Below are positions 58,055 through 64,000 of a stretch of 64,000 nt of DNA, piece by piece (position 1 is the first letter of the stretch; each line of letters starts with the position of its first letter). The DNA is taken from NCBI RefSeq assembly GCF_900168295.1, contig NZ_FVZL01000001.1:520134-584133 (forward strand), written 5' to 3'. The position numbers and the translations under genes are program-made. The stretch is from Arthrobacter sp. P2b. Lineage in GTDB: Bacteria; Actinomycetota; Actinomycetes; Actinomycetales; Micrococcaceae. The notes beneath the pieces are model-generated. The model saw only the letters and a list, made by a program, of their open reading frames with translations, was not told where the DNA came from and did no database searches.

Positions 58055-58695
58055 GGCTGTTCCTGTCCCTGGTCGGGCCTTGCCTGCAGCTTCCCCTTCG
58101 CCCGGAGGCGCAGCGCTTCAACAACATATTCGACGCCGGTCCAGACGGTGATGATGACAGCAGCCATCATGACGGCGAACGCAACCCAGGCCAGCCAGGG
58201 GGCGAAGGCACCCAGCGGCAGGAGGTAGAGGAAGATCGCCGCGGTCTGCACCACGGTCTTGAGCTTGCCGCCGCGGGACGCGGGGATGACGCCGTAACGG
58301 ATGACGAAGAAGCGCAGGCCGGTGATGCCCCATTCACGGACCAGGATCACCAGGGTGATCCACCACGGCAGTTCGCCCAGAACCGACAGCATGACCAGGG
58401 CAGACCCGGTAAGGAGCTTGTCCGCGATGGGATCGGCAATCTTGCCAAAGTCCGTGACGAGGTTCCGGCTCCTGGCGATGTCGCCGTCGAGCTTGTCTGT
58501 GTAGATTGCGACGGCGAACGCCAGCACCGCCGCCCAGCGCCACAGCCCGGACTCGCTGCGCAGGCCGGGCGCATCGGCCAGGAGGAACCAGACGAAAAAC
58601 GGCACCAGCGCGATGCGGAGCATGGTCAGGACGTTGGGGAGGTTCCAGACCCCGGCACGGCCTGGGCCGGCGGCGGTTGCATCGGTGCTAGTCAC
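58051..58695 (-). CDS. pgsA: CDP-diacylglycerol-glycerol-3-phosphate 3-phosphatidyltransferase
   Basis: Membrane enzyme making phosphatidylglycerol phosphate. It has 214 residues and about five to six membrane helices. The CDP-alcohol phosphotransferase motif is intact: D-KL-DG-DI-AR-(8)-GKIADPIAD (about 69-91), with the four Asp that bind metals. Mycobacteria have a second homologue (PgsA3) in this syntenic position, so the exact phospholipid acceptor should be checked. Confidence 0.9.
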   Translation of the reverse strand: MTSTDATAAGPGRAGVWNLPNVLTMLRIALVPFFVWFLLADAPGLRSESGLWRWAAVLAFAVAIYTDKLDGDIARSRNLVTDFGKIADPIADKLLTGSALVMLSVLGELPWWITLVILVREWGITGLRFFVIRYGVIPASRGGKLKTVVQTAAIFLYLLPLGAFAPWLAWVAFAVMMAAVIITVWTGVEYVVEALRLRAKGKLQARPDQGQEQP

Positions 58696-58719
58696 GTTCT
58701 TAGGCTACCGTCTTTGGGG

Positions 58720-61632
58720 CTAGCGTCCGGTGAGGGACCAGGCGTCTTCGGACCCGTCGTCGTCGCCGTAGCCCCCGGGTGCCGTATCCGACCCGTCGTA
58801 ATATTCGACGTTCTGCTTCCGCTGGTCCAGGTCCGCCGCCACCAGGTCCTCGGCATAGCCGCCCTGGGCGATGTTCGCATTGGCGTTGTCACTCAGGGCG
58901 GCGGTCTGTGCGTCCGCCGAGGCCGGAGCCTCCTGGCCCTTCATGGCTGCGAGGACGGCAGCGAGGTCATCCGGCTTCACCAGCACGTCGCGGGCCTTCG
59001 ATCCTTCGGAGGGTCCCACCACTCCCCTGGACTCCAGCAGGTCCATGAGCCGGCCGGCCTTCGCGAATCCGACGCGCAGCTTGCGCTGAAGCATGGACGT
59101 GGACCCGAACTGGGTGGTGACCACGAGTTCGGTGGCCTGCAGCAGCACCTCGAGGTCGTCCCCGATGTCGTCGTCGATCTGCTTCTTTTCCGCCTCGGGG
59201 GCGACGTCGTCACGGTAGACGGCCTGCAGCTGTCCCTTGACGTGCTCCACCACCTTGTGGATTTCGGATTCCGTCACCCAGGCGCCCTGGACGCGCATCG
59301 CCTTGGAAGCACCCATGGGCAGGAAGAGGGCGTCGCCCTGGCCAATCAGTTTTTCGGCACCGGGCTGGTCGAGGACCACGCGGGAGTCGGTCACGGAGGA
59401 CGTCGCAAACGCCATGCGGGAGGGTACGTTGGCCTTGATCAGGCCGGTCACCACGTCTACTGAGGGCCGCTGGGTGGCCAGGACCAGGTGGATGCCGGCG
59501 GCGCGGGCCAGCTGGGTGATGCGGACGATCGAGTCTTCAACGTCGCGCGGCGCCACCATCATGAGGTCGGCGAGTTCGTCCACGATCACCAGCAGGTATG
59601 GGTAGGGACGGATGACCCGCTTGGAGTCCACGGGCGGCTGGACCTTGCCGGCGCGCACCGCTTTGTTGAAGTCGTCAATATGCTTGAAGCCGTAATTCGC
59701 GAGGTCGTCGTACCTGGCGTCCATCTCGCGGACCACCCACTGCAGGGCCTCCGCCGCTTTCTTGGGGTTGGTGATGATGGGTGTGATGAGGTGCGGCACG
59801 CCTTCGTAGGCGGTCAGTTCCACGCGCTTGGGGTCCACCATCACCATGCGCACCTCGTCCGGGGTGGCGCGCATGAGGATGGAGGTGATCATGGAGTTCA
59901 CGAAGGATGACTTACCCGCACCGGTGGCGCCGGCCACCAGGAGGTGGGGCATCTTGGCCAGGTTGGCCACGACGTAGCCGCCTTCCACGTCCTTGCCCAC
60001 GCCCATGACCATGGGGTGGTCGGTCCGGCGGGCGTTCTGGCTGCGGAGGACGTCGCCGAGGGAGACGGTCTCGCGGTCAGTGTTGGGGATTTCAATGCCG
60101 ATGGCGGACTTCCCCGGGATGGGGCTCAGGATCCGGACGTCGCTGGAGGCCACGGCATAGGAGATGTTCTTGGACAGTGCCGTAACCCGCTCCACCTTGG
60201 TGCCGGGCGACAGTTCGATTTCGTACCGGGTGACGGTGGGGCCGCGGCTGAAGCCGGTCACCTGGGCCTCGACGTTGAACTGCTGGAGCGTGTCGGTCAG
60301 GGCAGCGACGACGGCGTCATTGGCTTCGGTGCGTTCCTTCGGGATGGAGCCCGGCGTCAGGTAGTCCGAAGCAGGCAAGGTGTAGGTGACGTCGCCGGCA
60401 AGGGACAGTTGCTCGGTGCGCTGCGGGATGGGAACGGGCGGCGGCGCGGGAGCCACCGGCGTCGAGGGCACGGACGGTACGGCCGAAGCCGGCGGGCGGC
60501 CCGGAGCGGGAGTACCGGGAGCGGGCATGCCGGGCGTGATCAGCGGAATCGCTTCGGTGGCGTTCTCCGCTGCGGCCGCGGAGGCGCCGAGGCCCTGGGC
60601 CGCCTTGATCTTTTCGACGGCGATCTCCGCCTGGGTGGGCCGCCGGACGCCCGGCGCGGGCCGCGGCGCCTGCGGCTCGTCGTCGTCATCATCGATGACG
60701 GCGTGCTCGAAGGCTTCGTCGCCCACGTAGCCTTCCAGGCCGGCGTCGGGCTCTTCGTCCTTGCCGAACAGGCGGCGCTTCTTCTTTTTGGGTGCGGCGG
60801 GAGGAGTGCGCTCCAGGTAGCTGCGGTCGTGTGTGTCCTTGGACTGCTCGTGGTCCATCAGGTCGATGCCCATCAGGTGCTCGTAGGCTCCGCGCAGCCG
60901 CCGCGGGATGGCCGTGAACGGCGTGGCGGTGATGATCAGCAGGGACACGAAGGCAAGGAGTCCGTAGAGAACCAGTGGGACGGCGGCGTGGATGGCCGCG
61001 AGCGGGGTGGCTGCCAGGAAGCCCAGCATTCCGCCGGCCTGGCGCAGGCCGTCAAAGCCTTGGGCCACGGTGGGCTGGCCGCCCAGGACGTGCGCAAGGC
61101 CGCAGCCGGCGAATGTCATGACAAGGAAGCCGATGCCCACCCTGTTGTTGCCGCGCCCGTCGGAGGGCTGCCGGAACAGCTTGAAGGCGCAGACGAACAG
61201 CATCAGCGGGAGCAGCAGGGACATCCAGCCGAAGGTGCCGTTGACCACGGCGTAGACAGCATCCGGGAACCAGCCTGTCAGGCCCCACCAGGCGAAGGTG
61301 GCGATGAAGACGCCGAGGGCAAGGTTGAACAGTGCGGCACCGTCGCGCCGTTCCTCGGCGGGAAGGTCGCTGACGTCATGGCCGATGCGGCGGATTCCCC
61401 CGCCCACCAGGTGTCCGATGGCCAGCCAGGCGCCGCCCACCACCCGCAGCAGCCACGGCTGGTGGTGTTCGACGGCGGGAAGCTGGCGGGTGCGGGCCGT
61501 ACTGGAGGAGCCCCCGGACCTGCTGGATTTGGCTGCTGCCGACCCGGAACCCCGGCCTGTGGACCCGGCGGATTTAGTGCCGGAGCTGCCCCTGGCTGTT
61601 CCACTGCGCGCGGAAGTAGTACGTGTGGCCAT
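58720..61632 (-). CDS. ftsK: DNA translocase FtsK/SpoIIIE
   Basis: Pumps chromosome DNA through the division septum. It has 970 residues: a Ser/Gly/Ala-rich head, about four membrane helices (75-250), an acidic and Pro/Ala linker (about 270-430), then the motor with Walker A AGATGAGKSSF and Walker B YLLVIVDELADLM. The C-terminal gamma winged helix (DDDIGDDLEVLLQATELVV ... GRLMDLLESRGVVG) reads polarity sequences. The head is shorter than in E. coli FtsK. ATG 61632 is chosen over GTG 61641. Confidence 0.95.
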   Translation of the reverse strand: MATRTTSARSGTARGSSGTKSAGSTGRGSGSAAAKSSRSGGSSSTARTRQLPAVEHHQPWLLRVVGGAWLAIGHLVGGGIRRIGHDVSDLPAEERRDGAALFNLALGVFIATFAWWGLTGWFPDAVYAVVNGTFGWMSLLLPLMLFVCAFKLFRQPSDGRGNNRVGIGFLVMTFAGCGLAHVLGGQPTVAQGFDGLRQAGGMLGFLAATPLAAIHAAVPLVLYGLLAFVSLLIITATPFTAIPRRLRGAYEHLMGIDLMDHEQSKDTHDRSYLERTPPAAPKKKKRRLFGKDEEPDAGLEGYVGDEAFEHAVIDDDDDEPQAPRPAPGVRRPTQAEIAVEKIKAAQGLGASAAAAENATEAIPLITPGMPAPGTPAPGRPPASAVPSVPSTPVAPAPPPVPIPQRTEQLSLAGDVTYTLPASDYLTPGSIPKERTEANDAVVAALTDTLQQFNVEAQVTGFSRGPTVTRYEIELSPGTKVERVTALSKNISYAVASSDVRILSPIPGKSAIGIEIPNTDRETVSLGDVLRSQNARRTDHPMVMGVGKDVEGGYVVANLAKMPHLLVAGATGAGKSSFVNSMITSILMRATPDEVRMVMVDPKRVELTAYEGVPHLITPIITNPKKAAEALQWVVREMDARYDDLANYGFKHIDDFNKAVRAGKVQPPVDSKRVIRPYPYLLVIVDELADLMMVAPRDVEDSIVRITQLARAAGIHLVLATQRPSVDVVTGLIKANVPSRMAFATSSVTDSRVVLDQPGAEKLIGQGDALFLPMGASKAMRVQGAWVTESEIHKVVEHVKGQLQAVYRDDVAPEAEKKQIDDDIGDDLEVLLQATELVVTTQFGSTSMLQRKLRVGFAKAGRLMDLLESRGVVGPSEGSKARDVLVKPDDLAAVLAAMKGQEAPASADAQTAALSDNANANIAQGGYAEDLVAADLDQRKQNVEYYDGSDTAPGGYGDDDGSEDAWSLTGR

Positions 61633-61724
61633 GATAGCCACGCTACCGGAACCGGGCCGGAATTCCGCGGATTTCCGGGCGGCTGGTCCTGCCTGGCCGC
61701 TACGCGGTGGACCTTTTGGACGCG

Positions 61725-61755
61725 AAGGGCCCGGTTCCGCAGGAACCGGGCCCTT
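61725..61755 (-). terminator. 14-bp hairpin after rnj
   Basis: Stem aagggcccggttcc / ggaaccgggccctt with a 3-base loop, gca. It lies 45 bases past the rnj stop and 92 bases before the ftsK start on the same strand. Confidence 0.78.
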
Positions 61756-61799
61756 TCGGGTACCTCACCAGGGCGCTGCCGTGGGGGCAGCGCTTTTTG

Positions 61800-63491
61800 T
61801 CAGGCCTCGAGCACCACGGGGATGATCATGGGGCGGCGGCGCAGTTTCCGGTTGACCCACGTGCCAACTACCCGGCGGACTACCTGCTGGAGCTGGTGAC
61901 TGGTGTGGTCCGCGTGGTTGAGGACGGCTTCCTCAAGGGCTGCGTTGATCTTCGGGATGATGTCGTCGAACACCGAGTCATCCTCTGCCACGCCGCGTGC
62001 GTGGATTTCAGGTCCGGACACCACCTTGCCGGTGGTCCGGTTGATGACGGTGATGATGGAGATGAAGCCCTCGTCGCCGAGGATCCGGCGGTCCTTAAGG
62101 TCGGCGTCGGTGATTTCGCCCACACTGGAGCCGTCCACGTAGACGAAGCCCACCTCAACCTGGCCCACCACGTCTGCGCGGTGGTCCTTGAGGTCGATGA
62201 CCGTGCCGTTGTCCGCAAGGATGACGCTTGCCTCCGGAACGCCGGACTCGATGGCGATCTTGCCGTTGGCGATCAGGTGCCGGGTTTCGCCGTGCACGGG
62301 CATGGCGTTGAGCGGCTCGAGGATGTTGTAGCAGTAGAGGAGTTCCCCGGCCGCGGCGTGGCCGGAGACGTGGACCTTGGCGTTGCCCTTGTGGATCACG
62401 TCGGCGCCGAGCTTCAGGAGCCCGTTGATGATCCGGAACACGGCGTTTTCGTTACCGGGGATCAGGCTGGAGGCCAGGATGACAGTGTCACCGTCCCCCA
62501 CCACCACCCGGTGGTCCCCGTTGGCCATCCTGGACAGCGCGGCCATCGGCTCGCCCTGGGAACCGGTGGACATCAGCACCACGCGGTTGTCCGGCAGGTT
62601 GTCGATGTTTTTGATGTCCACGATCAGCCCCGGCGGCACGTCCAGGTAGCCGAGCTTCTCGGCAATGGCCATGTTGCGGACCATGGACCGCCCCACGAAC
62701 GCCACCTTGCGGTTGTGCTTCGCCGCCGCGTCAAGGACCTGCTGGACCCGGTGCACGTGGGAGGAGAAGGACGCCACGATGATGCGCTTGGTGGCCTGGC
62801 CGAAGAGCCGTTCCAGGGTGGGGCCGATTTCCTTTTCCGCGGTGGTGAAGCCGGGGATGTCGGCGTTGGTGGAGTCGGACATAAAAAGGTCCACGCCCTC
62901 TTCGCCGAGCTTGGCGAAGTGCCGAAGGTCGGTGATGCGGCCGTCAAGCGGCAGCTGGTCCATCTTGAAGTCGCCCGTGTGCAGGACGGTGCCGCCTGCG
63001 GTGCGGATGAACACGGCCAGCGCGTCCGGGATGGAGTGGTTGACAGCAACGAACTCGCACTCGAACGGCCCGAACTTTTCAACCTGGCCTTCCTCCACCG
63101 TGAGGGTGTAAGGCCGGATGCGGTGTTCCTGCAGTTTCGCCTCGATCAGGGCGAGGGTCAGCTGAGAGCCCACCAGGGGGATGTCGTTGCGGAGCCGCAG
63201 CAGGTACGGGACAGCGCCGATGTGGTCCTCGTGGCCGTGCGTGAGGACGACGGCGACGATGTCGTCCAGCCGGTCTTCGATGTAGGAGAAATCAGGCAGG
63301 ATCAGGTCGACGCCGGGCTGGGTTTCCTCCGGGAAGAGGACGCCGCAGTCCACGATCAGCAGTTTGCCGTCGATTTCGAACACAGCCATGTTCCGGCCGA
63401 TTTCCCCCAGTCCGCCGAGCGGAACGATCCGCAGCGTGCCCTGGGGCAGGCGCGGAGGGGTGACAAGGCCGGTTAGGGCGATTTGGGTCAT
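61800..63491 (-). CDS. rnj: Ribonuclease J
   Basis: Metallo-beta-lactamase/beta-CASP ribonuclease with 5' exonuclease and endonuclease activity in RNA maturation and decay. It has 563 residues. Zinc motif HGHEDH is at about 81-86, with HTGDFKMDQ and SDSTNAD following. The beta-CASP domain includes ASFSSHVHRVQQVLDAA and the later HVSGHAAAGE. The C-terminal domain ends in RKLRRRPMIIPVVLEA. It follows dapA on this strand, the usual actinobacterial order dapA-rnj-ftsK. Confidence 0.95.
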   Translation of the reverse strand: MTQIALTGLVTPPRLPQGTLRIVPLGGLGEIGRNMAVFEIDGKLLIVDCGVLFPEETQPGVDLILPDFSYIEDRLDDIVAVVLTHGHEDHIGAVPYLLRLRNDIPLVGSQLTLALIEAKLQEHRIRPYTLTVEEGQVEKFGPFECEFVAVNHSIPDALAVFIRTAGGTVLHTGDFKMDQLPLDGRITDLRHFAKLGEEGVDLFMSDSTNADIPGFTTAEKEIGPTLERLFGQATKRIIVASFSSHVHRVQQVLDAAAKHNRKVAFVGRSMVRNMAIAEKLGYLDVPPGLIVDIKNIDNLPDNRVVLMSTGSQGEPMAALSRMANGDHRVVVGDGDTVILASSLIPGNENAVFRIINGLLKLGADVIHKGNAKVHVSGHAAAGELLYCYNILEPLNAMPVHGETRHLIANGKIAIESGVPEASVILADNGTVIDLKDHRADVVGQVEVGFVYVDGSSVGEITDADLKDRRILGDEGFISIITVINRTTGKVVSGPEIHARGVAEDDSVFDDIIPKINAALEEAVLNHADHTSHQLQQVVRRVVGTWVNRKLRRRPMIIPVVLEA

Positions 63492-63532
63492 ATTGCACTA
63501 CTTTCCAGGCGGAAGGGTGCCGGTCTTCGCCG

Positions 63533-64000
63533 TCAGGAGTAGACCAGCCCCGCTTCCGCCAAATCCCCGCGGATGATTTCGATCTCGGCTTCGTCCGGCT
63601 CCACGAGGGGCAAACGGACAATCGAGTTGGGCAGGACTCCCTGCCATTTAAGAATCTGCTTGGCCGCCACGGCACCCTGGACGCGGGTCATGGTGGCGCG
63701 GACTACCGGCTGGAGTTCGAAGTTGATCTTCCGGGCGGTTCCGAGGTCGTTGGCGTTGACGGCATCGATGAGTTCGCGGAAGCGCCGCGTGGCCACGTGC
63801 GTTGTGACGCCCACCAGTCCCACGGCACCCAGCGCCATCCAGGGAAGGGTCAGTCCGTCATCGCCGGAGTAGAAGAGGAGGTCCGTTTCGGCCATGACGC
63901 GGGTGGCGGCGACGAAGTCGGCCTTGGCGTCCTTGACGGCCACGATGTTGGGGTGCTGCGCCAGGCGGATCATCGTGTCGGGTTCGATCGCGATGGAGGA
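63533..64000 (-). CDS. dapA: 4-hydroxy-tetrahydrodipicolinate synthase (3' part)
   Basis: First committed step to diaminopimelate and lysine. Only the C-terminal 155 residues are inside the window; the 5' end lies past the right edge, and the reading frame is open to it. NIVAVKDAKADF carries the Schiff-base Lys, and FYSGDDGLTLPWMALGAVGLVGVTTHVA the conserved TIM-barrel GDD region. Together with dapF it serves lysine synthesis. Confidence 0.93.
   Translation of the reverse strand, partial: SSIAIEPDTMIRLAQHPNIVAVKDAKADFVAATRVMAETDLLFYSGDDGLTLPWMALGAVGLVGVTTHVATRRFRELIDAVNANDLGTARKINFELQPVVRATMTRVQGAVAAKQILKWQGVLPNSIVRLPLVEPDEAEIEIIRGDLAEAGLVYS

Noticed and set aside
61707..63476. A 589-codon open frame antisense to rnj.
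   Set aside because: Low-complexity His/Asp/Val/Gly translation opposite a complete ribonuclease J; no start signal or recognisable domain.

Overview
The window is high-GC actinobacterial chromosome. The 16S rRNA gene on the minus strand, the argCJBDFRGH order, the infC-rpmI-rplT-trmH / pheST neighbourhood and the ftsK-pgsA-cinA-clgR-recA-recX-miaB-miaA-dapF block all fit Micrococcaceae, most likely Arthrobacter sensu lato (Pseudarthrobacter-like). This assignment comes from reading the sequence; no database search was run. I see no phage, insertion sequence, CRISPR array or tRNA gene. Most of the window is core chromosome.

Layout. 1-2360: the rRNA spacer, the 16S gene and its leader/promoter region, all minus. 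2361-8760: tyrS, a HelD-type RNA polymerase-recycling helicase, and a DNA alkylation-repair group (an AAG-type glycosylase divergent from an Ada/AlkA fusion plus ogt). 8846-18942: a DinB/maleylpyruvate-isomerase-fold protein, a PNPOx-fold oxidase, and the complete arginine operon read argC to argH, with ArgR-like half-sites at its head. 19075-26200: a quinone oxidoreductase, then a compact accessory locus: a Pls/PosA-type single-module peptide synthetase with three beta-helix/membrane repeats, an M1-type metallopeptidase and a 4'-phosphopantetheinyl transferase. 26239-29846: pheT and pheS. 30046-34690: an accessory plus-strand block (HEXXH membrane protein, SIMPL protein, Rv2578c-like radical SAM protein with an SOS box, MutT, MFS, GlsB). 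34777-37604: trmH, rplT, rpmI and infC with an AUU start and a long Pro/Ala tail. 38511-44301: an MFS gene, sseB, then priA, a tiny membrane protein, hisH, hisB and hisC. 44384-49640: a LysM/membrane protein divergent from lexA, then dinG and hflX. 50086-64000: a methyltransferase, dapF, miaA, miaB, recX, recA, DUF3046, marR, clgR, cinA, pgsA, ftsK, rnj and the 3' part of dapA.

Two themes stand out. First, the SOS response: LexA boxes lie at recA, twice in the lexA/LysM intergenic region, and at the radical SAM gene, where the box sits directly before the start codon. The LysM protein has the build of the SOS division inhibitors of the YneA/ChiZ/DivS type. Second, the Pls-like synthetase locus, inserted between two blocks (pheST and argC) that adjoin each other in many actinobacteria. 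It predicts an isopeptide-linked homopoly(amino acid) whose monomer cannot be read off here. It is the best candidate in the window for an undescribed system.
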